Positions 1 to 7,641 of a stretch of DNA of 46,933 nt are shown here, piece by piece. The stretch is from assembly GCA_001794055.1 (NCBI GenBank), contig MGJB01000002.1:1-46933 (forward strand), written 5' to 3'. Numbering within the stretch: position 1 is the stretch's first letter; the number at the start of each line of letters is the position of its first letter. The position numbers and the translations under genes are program-made. The DNA comes from Candidatus Yanofskybacteria bacterium RIFCSPHIGHO2_01_FULL_41_26 (GTDB lineage Bacteria; Patescibacteria; Paceibacteria; 2-02-FULL-40-12; GWA2-44-9). The notes beneath the pieces were generated by a model that was not told the origin of the DNA, did not search any database, and saw only the letters and a list, made by a program, of their open reading frames with translations.

Positions 1-474
1 GTCTTTATCAGACAAAGAACTTCTAATATTTACTTTGGCTTGATTGAATATGTCAATAATACCCAAAGCGATTCTTGCCTGCCTCTGCTTTAAAAGCAGA
101 TGGGGTAGTAATCGCTCAAGCGTTATTTTTAAATCCGATCGTTTCTGAATTACTAATTCAGACAAGTTATGAGTTCTTGTTTCTCTGACATTGCCAATAT
201 TGCCTAATGCTTTCTTGAGAAGAAACATCATGTTCTTATGTCTCACGTGTTGCGTAAAATTTATTTTTAATCTTACGCGAAAAGGAAATCTTCTTCTACC
301 AGGCAACTTTTCAACATGTGCGCTAATAGAACCATCTCCATCTAAAAAGCCGGCAATATACCCATCAGATACATATTTACTATTAACTTCCCATGGCGTT
401 GTCTCCATATATGGTAATAATATCATGCCCGTAAATTTACGGATACAATATTTATCAACAGAAGGTTTCACCAT
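1..474 (-). CDS. LAGLIDADG homing endonuclease in the 16S intron (3' end off window)
   Basis: The minus strand reads open for 158 codons from an ATG to the window edge. A single LAGLIDADG-type motif, GYIAGFLDGDGS, lies at about residues 38-49, with the acidic metal-ligand residue in DGDG. The later stretch LKQRQARIALGII resembles the LKQKQANLVLKII region of I-CreI, the single-motif class that acts as a homodimer. Such enzymes cut an intronless copy of the host gene so that repair copies the intron in. The ORF lies on the same strand as the 16S gene and starts about 50 nt inside the intron, after its P1 and P2 helices. An in-frame TAG lies just upstream, so the ATG is the first usable start. 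No clear Shine-Dalgarno is seen. The C-terminus is missing, so activity cannot be judged. Confidence 0.88.
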   Translation of the reverse strand, partial: MVKPSVDKYCIRKFTGMILLPYMETTPWEVNSKYVSDGYIAGFLDGDGSISAHVEKLPGRRRFPFRVRLKINFTQHVRHKNMMFLLKKALGNIGNVRETRTHNLSELVIQKRSDLKITLERLLPHLLLKQRQARIALGIIDIFNQAKVNIRSSLSDKD

Positions 475-527
475 TATAAGCTAGATTTTACTAAGAAATT
501 ACTTTCTTAGGAGACTACTTTTATTTA
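1..527 (-). other. Group I intron in 16S rRNA (5' portion)
   Basis: The 16S sequence is normal up to GGAACTGAGA and then departs from any rRNA. The expected CACGGTCCAGACTCCTACGG never follows. The exon end GAGAU (532-528) can pair with GUCUC (515-511), which puts a U.G wobble at the splice site, the P1 signature of group I introns. A perfect 8-bp hairpin CTAAGAAA/TTTCTTAG (491-510) follows as a P2 candidate, then the endonuclease ORF. The catalytic core and 3' splice site lie beyond the left edge. Counting from the EUB338 site, the insertion is near E. coli position 328; an alignment is needed for the exact number. Confidence 0.85.
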
Positions 528-838
528 ATCTCAGTTCCATCGTTGAGGGTCGTGCTCTCACACCCCCTACCCGTCATAGCCTTGGTGGGCCATTACCCCG
601 CCAACAAGCTGATAGGATCTAGGCCGCTTCCGAAGCGAATTGCTTCTTTACCCTTACGAGACTATCGGAAATTAATTCGCCTTTCGGCGAGTTATATCCG
701 ACTTCGGAGTACGTACCAAGATGTTACTAACTCGTTCGCCGTGGTGTCAAAGTATTGCTACTCTGCGCCACTCGACTTGCATGACTTATCCGTGCCGCCA
801 GCGTTCATCCTGAGCCAGAATCAAACTCTCTTAAAAAA
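528..838 (-). rRNA. rrs: 16S ribosomal RNA, 5' exon
   Basis: The minus strand contains the bacterial 16S start AGAGTTTGATTCTGGCTCAG (the 27F region) followed by GATGAACGCTGGCGGC. Further on are GGGTAATGGCCCACCAAGGC and GGAACTGAGA, all in the expected order for E. coli positions of about 8-327. The gene is then interrupted by a group I intron, and the remaining ~1.2 kb of 16S lies outside the window. The exact 5' end is set by homology, since mature ends are made by processing. The apparent reading frames over this stretch are not genes. Confidence 0.96.
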
Positions 839-844
839 TAGATA

Positions 845-982
845 CTAAATTATAAAATAATTTAGACCTAAGAATTCACTGGTTAAACTGTACAAAATTG
901 GGAAAGTTCAGGTTATTCTACTCCTCCACTTGAAGGAATAATATAACCACGATTAGCCCCAGTGGAACCAATCGTGGTTATA
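845..982 (-). promoter_or_regulatory. 16S leader with two hairpins
   Basis: Between the rrn promoter and 16S is a ~180-nt leader without a gene. It holds a perfect 13-bp hairpin (arms 942-954 and 970-982, core TATAACCACGATT) and a weaker AT hairpin CTAAATTA/TAATTTAG at 845-865 just before the mature 5' end. Leaders of rRNA operons usually contain processing stems and antitermination signals. Which role these have cannot be told from sequence. Confidence 0.5.
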
Positions 983-1024
983 CAATTCGTATTCGGTTTT
1001 AATTGTCACTACATATTAATACCC

Positions 1025-1053
1025 ATATTATTCCAAATCAATTTTAATGTCAA
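1025..1053 (-). promoter_or_regulatory. rRNA promoter (TTGACA-17-TAATAT)
   Basis: The minus strand reads TTGACA, a 17-bp spacer and TAATAT, close to the sigma-70 consensus. Transcription would start near 1018, giving a leader of about 180 nt before 16S. The -35 box lies within ten bases of the left end of a repeat element (copy A). Confidence 0.75.
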
Positions 1054-1060
1054 TCATCAC

Positions 1061-1195
1061 CTTATTTCAATAGTTCACACAACCTCTATGCATGCTGCGG
1101 AGCATACTTTTCTGAAATACTACTGATTTCATAAAAGCATGCTCCCTCCGCCGGTTGCTTTAGTGTTAGGCGGTGATTGACCATAGAGATTCAAA
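1061..1195 (+). repeat. Structured repeat family, copy A
   Basis: This is a full-length copy of a family seen several times in the window (see copies B-F). Order on this strand: CTTATTTCAATAG, then ACACAACCTCTATGCATG, a hairpin (GGAGCAT.. with ..ATGCTCC and an AT stem) with apical TACTG, the block CCCTCCGCCGGTTG, and a closing GACCATAGAGATTCAAA. The outer arms CTCTATG and CATAGAG pair. Copy B matches throughout, with paired changes in the inner stem. It lies between the rrn promoter and a small membrane protein gene. Confidence 0.8.
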
Positions 1196-1230
1196 TTATT
1201 CTGAAATAAAATCAACAGGGCTGCGCTTAA

Positions 1231-1262
1231 TAAAAACAAAAACTCGCCCGTAGGCGAGAAAA
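1231..1262 (-). terminator. Intrinsic terminator
   Basis: CTCGCC/GGCGAG stem with a 4-nt loop, followed on the minus strand by TTTTTGTTTTT. It ends the transcript of the small membrane protein just upstream. Confidence 0.8.
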
Positions 1263-1267
1263 TGGAA

Positions 1268-1477
1268 CTAAAACAGAATTGCCGAAAGAAGAAGAGTCAT
1301 TAGCCATGATTCATAATAGCTAATCTGTCGAAAGTTAAATAATTGTGGCAATAGTTCTGGCAGAAATATATTCCATACCAGCATCAGTAAAAGAGCTTTA
1401 ATCGGTGACACCATGAGTGTCACAAAGACTAACTTAAGGGTCTTTTCAAGAGATTTTGCCACCCTGTCTCTGAACAT
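1268..1477 (-). CDS. Small hydrophobic membrane protein, 69 aa
   Basis: A 69-residue protein with a charged N-terminus (MFRDRVAKSLEKTLK) and two hydrophobic stretches at about residues 15-40 and 54-69, so probably a two-pass inner-membrane protein. It ends inside the second hydrophobic segment. The start is supported by an AGGAGG site just upstream, and the gene has its own promoter and terminator, so it is very likely real. No function can be assigned. It forms a single-gene unit between trmD and the rRNA operon. Confidence 0.75.
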   Translation of the reverse strand: MFRDRVAKSLEKTLKLVFVTLMVSPIKALLLMLVWNIFLPELLPQLFNFRQISYYESWLMTLLLSAILF

Positions 1478-1509
1478 CTAAACCTCCTCCTGCTTTCAAT
1501 CTATTTTAT

Positions 1510-1538
1510 AATATACACGATAACTTATGCCGTGTCAA
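1510..1538 (-). promoter_or_regulatory. Promoter (TTGACA-17-TATATT)
   Basis: Consensus -35 and a good -10 on the minus strand, placed between the trmD stop codon and the AGGAGG site of the small membrane protein, which it should drive. Confidence 0.65.
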
Positions 1539-1553
1539 TATCAAACGTATCAA

Positions 1554-2246
1554 CTATCTAGATTTTTTGGTCCTCCACTCTTCTATGCTTTTATGGTTCC
1601 CGGAAAGCAAAACTGGGGGTACTTTCAGCTTTTTTCCGCCCAACATAAACACTTTAGGACGAGTATAATGAGGGTGCTCTCTATAAGAGTTTACAGTTTT
1701 CAGTTTACTGTTTACAGAAACAGAGAAGCTTTCATTTTTTATAGATTCTTCTTTGGCAACCACTCCCGGAATCAATCTTAAAATGGTTTCAATTATTACC
1801 ATCGTAGGAACTTCTCCGCCAAATAAAACATAATTTCCAATGGATATTTCTTCATCGGCAACATGTTTGGCAACTCTTTCATCTACTCCCTCATAGCGCC
1901 CACAGATAAAAATTATCTGGTCATATTTGGCTAATCTTCGAACATCATTTTGGGTAAATGTTTCCCCCTTAGCTGATAGTAGGATTGTCCTCGTTTTACG
2001 TTTTACGCTTTTCGCTTTTCGCTTTAAAAATTGAACCGCTTTCCAGATGGGTTCAATTTTTAAAACCATCCCCGCTCCCCCACCATATGGCCGACCGTCT
2101 ACGGTCTTATGATTATCATCAGTCCATTTTCTTAAATTATGTAAATTTATTTTTATCAGTTTTTTCTTCTGCGCCCGCGCCAAAAGCGACTCGCTGACGA
2201 ATCCTTTAAATAAGTCCGGAAAAATTGTGATGATATCGAATTTCAT
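1554..2246 (-). CDS. trmD: tRNA (guanine-N1-)-methyltransferase TrmD
   Basis: TrmD methylates G37 of tRNAs that read CNN codons, preventing +1 frameshifting. The 230-aa length is normal. Family motifs are clear: MKFDIITIFPDLF at the start, GRPYGGGAGMVLK, the cofactor-knot motifs FICGRYEGVDERV and SIGNYVLFGGE, and LLSGNHKSIEEWR near the end. Two stretches do not fit the family: residues ~75-90, rich in K and R, and residues ~185-200. Both are encoded by degenerate 7-nt tandem repeats. The first adjoins a perfect 15-bp inverted repeat. An extended -10 box sits only 9 nt before the ATG and there is no Shine-Dalgarno, so the mRNA may be leaderless. It normally clusters with rpsP, khpA and rimM; here only khpA is near. 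Confidence 0.96.
   Translation of the reverse strand: MKFDIITIFPDLFKGFVSESLLARAQKKKLIKINLHNLRKWTDDNHKTVDGRPYGGGAGMVLKIEPIWKAVQFLKRKAKSVKRKTRTILLSAKGETFTQNDVRRLAKYDQIIFICGRYEGVDERVAKHVADEEISIGNYVLFGGEVPTMVIIETILRLIPGVVAKEESIKNESFSVSVNSKLKTVNSYREHPHYTRPKVFMLGGKKLKVPPVLLSGNHKSIEEWRTKKSR
1690..1721 (-). repeat. Heptameric tandem repeat inside trmD (3' part)
   Basis: On the minus strand the units read CTGTAAA, CAGTAAA, CTGAAAA, CTGTAAA. They encode an in-frame insert (around VNSKLKTVNSY) just before the conserved HPHYTRP motif of TrmD. Confidence 0.6.
1990..2022 (-). repeat. Heptameric tandem repeat inside trmD (middle)
   Basis: On the minus strand the units read GCGAAAA, GCGAAAA, GCGTAAA, ACGTAAA. 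They encode a basic insert (KRKAKSVKRKTRT) before the conserved ILLSAKG of TrmD. Confidence 0.65.
2023..2064. repeat. Perfect 15-bp inverted repeat inside trmD
   Basis: TTTAAAAATTGAACC and its exact complement are separated by 12 nt. The palindrome spans codons around MVLKIEPIWKAVQFLK and directly adjoins the GCGAAAA tandem repeat. Confidence 0.7.
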
Positions 2247-2255
2247 GAATTTAAT

Positions 2256-2261
2256 ATTATA
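2256..2261 (-). promoter_or_regulatory. Extended -10 box of trmD
   Basis: The minus strand reads TGGTATAAT nine bases before the trmD ATG. A start ~7 nt downstream of the box would leave only 2-3 nt of leader. No good -35 is visible. Confidence 0.5.
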
Positions 2262-2385
2262 CCATAAAAATAGGAATTAAAAAGCAATCTCGCTCCGCCC
2301 CATCATTTTTCTGATCATAATCCTCATCTCGTCATTCGCTTCAAGATATTAGTTTTTTGTTTGATCTTCTCTTGCTAAATATCAC

Positions 2386-2465
2386 CTGTCACCAAAACGG
2401 ACTTTGGCGGAGGGCGTGTGCCAATACAATGGGGGTCTTTGTGATACAAAGACCCCCATTGTATT
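2386..2465 (-). repeat. Possible diverged member (F) of the CCTCCGCC repeat family
   Basis: The 270-bp gap between khpA and trmD holds a perfect 20-bp hairpin with a 3-nt loop (arms 2423-2442 and 2446-2465) and, on the minus strand, CCTCCGCC ten bases after it, then a GGTGACAGGTGAT segment resembling copy C. The hairpin-then-CCTCCGCC order matches copies A-C, but the stem sequence is unrelated, so membership is tentative. Confidence 0.5.
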
Positions 2466-2477
2466 TCTGAAATGTTG

Positions 2478-2512
2478 CAACCAAAAACCGCCGAAAAGGC
2501 GGTTTTTGGTTG
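2478..2512. terminator. Bidirectional intrinsic terminator
   Basis: Perfect 12-bp stem CCAAAAACCGCC with a 5-nt loop, ending in a T run on either strand. It lies 5 bases beyond the khpA stop and ends that transcript. Confidence 0.8.
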
Positions 2513-2516
2513 GGAT

Positions 2517-2837
2517 TTATAAATTACCCAATTCCCCCATAACGTCATCAACATTCTTTGTCTTTCCGACTGGTGCAACTCTGCCACCTTCCGGTTCCTC
2601 AATCTTGAGGTTAACTCTGGCGTTGTTTCTCATCCCAACAATTCTTGCCAAAGTTCTGACGGCCTTTGCGGTTGAACCGCTTCTTCCGATAAGCAATCCC
2701 ATATCTTCGGGAGCTACTTTGACTGTAAGCAAGACACCGAGTTCATCAACAGTCCTGTCTACCTTTACAGCATCGGGATTGTTGACGATTTCTTTTATAA
2801 TAAACGTAACAAATTCCTGATCTCGATCTTTAGCCAT
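2517..2837 (-). CDS. khpA: KH-domain RNA-binding protein KhpA
   Basis: A single KH domain fills residues ~30-75, with the RNA-binding GxxG loop seen as LIGRSGSTAKAVRTLA. KhpA proteins bind many RNAs and, with KhpB, influence cell division in firmicutes. At 106 aa this one is longer than the usual ~75-80 aa, the extra being a C-terminal tail rich in G, E and K (EEPEGGRVAPVGKTKNVDD). It lies between leuS and trmD on the same strand, with gaps of about 120 and 270 nt, so it is probably transcribed separately. Family position beside trmD is typical. Confidence 0.9.
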   Translation of the reverse strand: MAKDRDQEFVTFIIKEIVNNPDAVKVDRTVDELGVLLTVKVAPEDMGLLIGRSGSTAKAVRTLARIVGMRNNARVNLKIEEPEGGRVAPVGKTKNVDDVMGELGNL

Positions 2838-2955
2838 TTTTCATAAACTGGTCTTTCAACTATAGTTCAAATATATTCAACAATAGCCGATTTTCCAGTA
2901 AATTATTATCTTTCGACCAAGCCCATCAAACAGGCTTTATTATTAATATCTTACT

Positions 2956-5370
2956 CTAAATCACGATATTTGTCAATCGATTTTTGACGTAAATAAATTT
3001 CTTTATATCTTTTCCAACAAGATATTTTTTGATATTTTCGTTGCCCAAAACGATTCTTTTTACCTCTTCCTCCGATAATCCTTTTGTAATTTTCAGTACG
3101 TCTCGTTTTGTTCCATTTACCTGGATAACTAAATCAACTGGGCCATCTATTAGTAACGCTTCATCGTATTGAGGCCAGGCTTCAAGGTGAATAGATTTTT
3201 TATTTTTCAAAACGGTCTGCCAAAGCTCTTCGGTGATGTGTGGTGCAAAAGGCGCAAGAAGTTTGAGAAATGTTCCAAACTGTTTTTTTGTTAGCCACTT
3301 GTCTTCTAAAGCATTGAGGAGTTTCATCAATCCGCTCACTCCGGTATTGAATTTCAAATCCCTGATGTCGCCCCCTATTTCTTTCGTGGCTTTATTCAAT
3401 ATTTTATCAACCTCTTTGTCAGATACCTTGGGTTCTGTCGGTTTATCTATAAAATTCCAAATCCTGTTTAAAAATCTGAAGACTCCTTGAATTCCATCGG
3501 TATTCCACGGTCCGCCTTGGTCATATGGCCCCATAAACGACAGATACATTCTTATTGTATCAGCGCCGAATTTTTTAACCTCAATGTCCGGATCTACAAC
3601 ATTACCCCGCGATTTAGACATTTTCTGGTTATCAGGACCGAGAATTACTCCGTGATTTCTACGAGTCAAATACGGCTCGTCAAAATCCAAATAGCCCAAA
3701 TCGTGCAGGGCTTTAGTAATAAACCTTGAATATAAAAGATGCATGGTATTATGCTCCGCTCCACCGATATACAGCGGTACCGGCAGCCATGCCCGCAGTT
3801 TTTTCTTATCGGCAAACTCTTTTTGATTAATAGGGTCGGCATAACGCAGGAAATACCAGGATGAATCAACAAAAGTATCCATGGTATCGGTTTCTCTTTC
3901 GGCATCCTGTCCACATTTGGAACATTTAGCCATTGTCCAACCTTCTGCTTTTGCTAAAGGAGAACGGCCGTCGTCGGTGGGTTTAAAATCCTCAAGCACA
4001 GGAAGCTCAACTGGCAAATCTTTTTCCGGAACTGGCTGATAGCCGCACTTGTCGCAGTGAATCATCGGTATCGGTACGCCCCAGTATCTCTGGCGGGACA
4101 AAACCCAGTCATGCAATTTGTAATTCTTTTTAAAATCGGCCAAGCCCTTCTCCTTTAATTTATCTACAATTTTTTTCCGGGCTTCTTTAGAAAACACGCC
4201 TTCAAATTCTCCGGAATTAATTAAATCTCCCTCGTCTTCATATGCGCCGTCTTCCGTTCCTTCTGGTTGTGCCATTGCAACAACCTTTTCAATAGACAAA
4301 TCAAATTTCTTGGCAAAGTCCCAATCCCTCTCATCATGTGCCGGAACAGCCATCACTGCTCCTGTTCCATACCAACCGATAACATAATCGGCAACCCAGA
4401 CAGGAATCTTTTCGTTATTAATCGGATTAACAACATACCCGCCCGTATTCACACCTGTTTTGGATTTATCAATATATAAACGCTCAATCTCTGTTTTATT
4501 TTTTACCTCTTCCAGATACTTATTTATGGTATCCAAGTTTTCATCTTTGGTAAGTTTTGTTACCATCGGATGCTCGGGAGCAAGAACAAGATATGTCGCA
4601 CCAAATAAAGTATCGGCGCGGGTAGTGAACACTTCTATATATTCCTGGCCCCCTTTTGAAAATTTAGAATTGAAAATTGGAAATTTCAAAAGCGCCCCCT
4701 CGGAACGGCCTATCCAGTTTCTTTGGGCAACCCTGACTGTTTCCGGATAATCAACTTTATCCAAGTCGTCAAGCAACCTATCGGCATAATCCGTGATCTT
4801 AAACATCCATTGGAAGAGTTCTTTTTGTTCAACTTCTGTTCCGCATCGGTCACAATGACCGTCTTTGACCTGTTCATTGGCCAACACTGTTTTATCTTTC
4901 GGACACCAGTTTACGAAAGTCTTTTCTCTGTATGCCAATCCTTTTTCGTACATTTTTAAAAAAATCCACTGCGTCCACTTATAGTATGCGGGATCAATAG
5001 TTGAAACTGCCCGGGACCAATCAAACATAGCCCCTGTGTTCTTTAATTGCTTGGTCATTTGCTTGATATTATCTTCCGTCCAGTCGCGAGGATTAATGTT
5101 CCTCTGAATGGCCGCGTTCTCCGCCGGCAGGCCGAAAGCATCAAATCCGGTCGGATACAAAACATTATGTCCGGTCATTTTCAAATAGCGGGCCAAAATA
5201 TCGGGCACCGAAAATGCCAGCCAGTGGCCGATATGGAGATTGCCGGAAGGATAGGCAAACTCCGTAAGCAACATATAATTGTTTTTTCCTTCTTTTGTAT
5301 GATAAAACTTCTTGGCTTCCCAATATCTCTGCCATTTTTTTTCAATTTTTTCGGGATTGTATTTAGGCAT
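2956..5370 (-). CDS. leuS: Leucyl-tRNA synthetase
   Basis: Class I synthetase that attaches leucine to tRNA-Leu in the cytoplasm. The HIGH signature is literal at residues 46-49 (NLHIGHW) and KMSKS appears at about 580 (NQKMSKSRGN). Zinc-ribbon cysteine pairs occur near residue 155 (CPKD..CDRC) and near 440 and 478 (CDKC, CSKC). The CP1 editing domain is present (TTRADTLFG, GTGAVMAVPAHDERD). The length of 804 aa is slightly short for bacterial LeuRS. A 7-nt tandem repeat encodes residues around FPIFNSKFSKG, just before the editing-domain TTRADT motif. It overlaps tatD by 8 bp and ends the six-gene run that starts with the M16 peptidase. Confidence 0.98.
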   Translation of the reverse strand: MPKYNPEKIEKKWQRYWEAKKFYHTKEGKNNYMLLTEFAYPSGNLHIGHWLAFSVPDILARYLKMTGHNVLYPTGFDAFGLPAENAAIQRNINPRDWTEDNIKQMTKQLKNTGAMFDWSRAVSTIDPAYYKWTQWIFLKMYEKGLAYREKTFVNWCPKDKTVLANEQVKDGHCDRCGTEVEQKELFQWMFKITDYADRLLDDLDKVDYPETVRVAQRNWIGRSEGALLKFPIFNSKFSKGGQEYIEVFTTRADTLFGATYLVLAPEHPMVTKLTKDENLDTINKYLEEVKNKTEIERLYIDKSKTGVNTGGYVVNPINNEKIPVWVADYVIGWYGTGAVMAVPAHDERDWDFAKKFDLSIEKVVAMAQPEGTEDGAYEDEGDLINSGEFEGVFSKEARKKIVDKLKEKGLADFKKNYKLHDWVLSRQRYWGVPIPMIHCDKCGYQPVPEKDLPVELPVLEDFKPTDDGRSPLAKAEGWTMAKCSKCGQDAERETDTMDTFVDSSWYFLRYADPINQKEFADKKKLRAWLPVPLYIGGAEHNTMHLLYSRFITKALHDLGYLDFDEPYLTRRNHGVILGPDNQKMSKSRGNVVDPDIEVKKFGADTIRMYLSFMGPYDQGGPWNTDGIQGVFRFLNRIWNFIDKPTEPKVSDKEVDKILNKATKEIGGDIRDLKFNTGVSGLMKLLNALEDKWLTKKQFGTFLKLLAPFAPHITEELWQTVLKNKKSIHLEAWPQYDEALLIDGPVDLVIQVNGTKRDVLKITKGLSEEEVKRIVLGNENIKKYLVGKDIKKFIYVKNRLTNIVI
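4654..4688 (-). repeat. Heptameric tandem repeat inside leuS
   Basis: On the minus strand degenerate units AATTTCC, AATTTTC, AATTCTA, AATTTTC run in series and encode FPIFNSKFSK. The period is 7 nt, as in the repeats inside trmD, mutM and the glycosyltransferase. Confidence 0.55.
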
Positions 5371-6151
5371 TCAACTTAAACAAATTCTGACAGTTTTTTG
5401 TCGTTTGTTCAATTACTTTTTCGTAGGACTCGTTTTTCAGTTCGGCAACCTTTTTTGCCACTTCAATTACATATGCCGGTTCGTTTCTTTTGCCTCTATG
5501 TGGTTCGGGGGTTAAATATGGAGCATCAGTTTCAAGAAGCATTCTTTCTAAAGGAACATCACGAACTATCTCGTCATACTGACGAGCGAATGTCACAATT
5601 CCATTAAATCCAACATACAGTCCAAGATCAAGAAACTGTTTAGCCTCTTCCAAGGAACCGGTATATGAATGAATGACTCCTCCGTTAGCGACATAGTTGC
5701 CATTTTTCAATATCTCGATCATGTCCGGATAAGCTCGCCCACTGCTGCCGGCCTTAGAGTCGCGACAATGCAAAATCAAGGACACTTTCATTTCTTTTGA
5801 TAATTCTAATTGTTGGATAAATCTTTTTTTCTGAAATTTCTGGTCTTCGGATTTTTTGGTCCGGTAATAATCCAAACCTATTTCTCCGAATGCAACCACC
5901 TTGTTCTGCTGCAATAATTCTCGATATTTTTCTGGTTCAAACTTTTCATTTAAATTATCATTCGGATGCAATCCAACTGAAGCCCACATGCCTTCATGTT
6001 TTTGAGTCAATTCAATCGCTTGTTTTGAGGTTTCCAAATCCGTCCCTACACAAATCACAAAAACATCCTCTTCCAAGGCTCGGTTAATGACTTCCTCGCG
6101 GTCTTTGTCATATTGAGCCATCTGCGGATGGCAATGAGAATCAAAAATCAT
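5363..6151 (-). CDS. tatD: TatD-family metal-dependent DNase
   Basis: TatD enzymes are TIM-barrel metal-dependent 3'-5' exonucleases linked to DNA repair. At 262 aa the length is typical. Metal-binding motifs are visible: DSHCHPQ at residues 4-10, GEIGLDYY, LHCRDS and ETDAPYLTPEPHRG near residue 212. The start overlaps the metG stop by 4 bp (ATGA type) and the end overlaps leuS by 8 bp, so it is translationally coupled within the metG-tatD-leuS run. The metG-tatD pairing is common in bacteria. Confidence 0.95.
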   Translation of the reverse strand: MIFDSHCHPQMAQYDKDREEVINRALEEDVFVICVGTDLETSKQAIELTQKHEGMWASVGLHPNDNLNEKFEPEKYRELLQQNKVVAFGEIGLDYYRTKKSEDQKFQKKRFIQQLELSKEMKVSLILHCRDSKAGSSGRAYPDMIEILKNGNYVANGGVIHSYTGSLEEAKQFLDLGLYVGFNGIVTFARQYDEIVRDVPLERMLLETDAPYLTPEPHRGKRNEPAYVIEVAKKVAELKNESYEKVIEQTTKNCQNLFKLNA

Positions 6152-7641
6152 TTTAATCTTGGAAATAGTCCTTCTTCCTTCTTCACTTTAAACTTGTAAT
6201 TTTCGGGAATTTCTTTGTTTGACAAGTCGTCTCCGAATATTTTTGCAATTTTATCGGCAGTTTCTGGCATGAATGGCTGAAGCAACCAAGCAATGTCGTG
6301 CATACTATCAATTAAATTAGTCATGGTTTCTAAAAAATTGCTTGGATTTTCTTTTGTTTCTACCCACGGTTTTCTATCATCCACATATTGATTTGCTTTG
6401 GAAATTAACTTCCAAATTTCTCCCAACGCATCATGCAATCTGAATTCTTCTATTGAATCTTGATATTTTGCTTGAGTTATTAATTCATCGTTTGTGATTT
6501 TGTCTTTATCATAGATTAACTCACCATCAAGACTATTCTCAATCAATGTTGCCACTCTCTGAACCAAATTCCCCAATCCATTTGCCAAATCACCATTATA
6601 TCTTTCCCCCAATTTTTTATATGAAAAGTCACCATCGTCTCCTGATGGAATTTCCCGCAACAGGAAATATCTGACCACTTCAGCACCGTATTTTTCTATA
6701 ACATTAAAGGGGTCTATGGTATTACCCAAAGATTTAGATATCTTCTCGCCATCAATATTCACATATCCATGCACAAAAACCTTTCTTGGTAACACAAGAC
6801 CGGCTGACGTAAGCATTGCCGGCCAATATATTGTATGGAAGCGATTAACACCTTTGCCAAACAGATGAGTTACATATCCATTCTGCCAATAATCCTGAAA
6901 TTTTTGCGTATCATCTGCATACCCAAGAGCGTTGACATAACAGGTTAGAGCATCAAACCAAACATATTGAATCTGTTCATCGTCCCCTGGTACTGGGATC
7001 CCCCAATTTTTTGCACGAGTTTTGCTTCTTGATATACTAAAATCTTTCAATCCTTGTTTAATAAACTGTAGGGTTTCGTTTCTTTTGGCTTCGGGAATAA
7101 TGGTCAATTCACCAGATTCAATTAATCTTAAAAGATCTTTTTCGTATTTACTTAATCTGAAAAAATAATTTTCTTCCTCCACAATTTCCGGTTTAATACC
7201 ATGTTCGGGACACTTTTCGTCAACTAAATCTTTCTCGGTTTTAAATTCCTCACAACCGATACAATACAAACCTTTGTAACTTTTCTTGTAAATATCTCCT
7301 CTGCCCATACAGGCCTGCCAAAGTTTTTGAGCTCCTCTTATGTGTCGCTCTTCTGTTGTCCGAATAAAATCATCATTGGAGAGATTTATTACTTTAGTAA
7401 GATCAATAAACTTTTGTGCATGTTTATCTATAAATTCCCTAACAGGAACATTGGTCCTTTCAGCAGCTTGAACATTTTTTAAGGCATTTTCATCAGTTCC
7501 GGTCATGAAAAAAACAGCATCACCCATTAAGCGTTGATATCGAGCAATTACATCGGCTTGAATCAATTCCATAGTAAAGCCAATGTGTGGGTCAGCATTT
7601 ACATACGGGATTGCTGTTGAAATATAAAATTTATTTTTCAT
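6148..7641 (-). CDS. metG: Methionyl-tRNA synthetase
   Basis: Charges both initiator and elongator tRNA-Met. The class I signatures are a HIGH variant in NADPHIGF (residues ~16-22) and KISKS at about residue 300 (GEKISKSLGN). A knuckle with CIGC..C (CIGCEEFKTEKDLVDEKC) is in the insertion domain. At 497 aa it lacks the C-terminal tRNA-binding extension of the long form. It overlaps the rsmI stop and the tatD start by 4 bp each. Its substrates, initiator tRNA and a CAT tRNA, are both encoded in this window. Confidence 0.97.
   Translation of the reverse strand: MKNKFYISTAIPYVNADPHIGFTMELIQADVIARYQRLMGDAVFFMTGTDENALKNVQAAERTNVPVREFIDKHAQKFIDLTKVINLSNDDFIRTTEERHIRGAQKLWQACMGRGDIYKKSYKGLYCIGCEEFKTEKDLVDEKCPEHGIKPEIVEEENYFFRLSKYEKDLLRLIESGELTIIPEAKRNETLQFIKQGLKDFSISRSKTRAKNWGIPVPGDDEQIQYVWFDALTCYVNALGYADDTQKFQDYWQNGYVTHLFGKGVNRFHTIYWPAMLTSAGLVLPRKVFVHGYVNIDGEKISKSLGNTIDPFNVIEKYGAEVVRYFLLREIPSGDDGDFSYKKLGERYNGDLANGLGNLVQRVATLIENSLDGELIYDKDKITNDELITQAKYQDSIEEFRLHDALGEIWKLISKANQYVDDRKPWVETKENPSNFLETMTNLIDSMHDIAWLLQPFMPETADKIAKIFGDDLSNKEIPENYKFKVKKEEGLFPRLK

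Noticed and set aside
191..848. Plus-strand open frames over the 16S and intron region
   Set aside because: They lie antisense to a recognisable 16S start and to a clear LAGLIDADG ORF; composition is that of rRNA read backwards.
1527..2197. Plus-strand frames across trmD
   Set aside because: They are antisense to a complete TrmD with all family motifs.
5047..5515. Plus-strand frames across leuS and tatD
   Set aside because: Shadows of well-supported genes, without ribosome sites.
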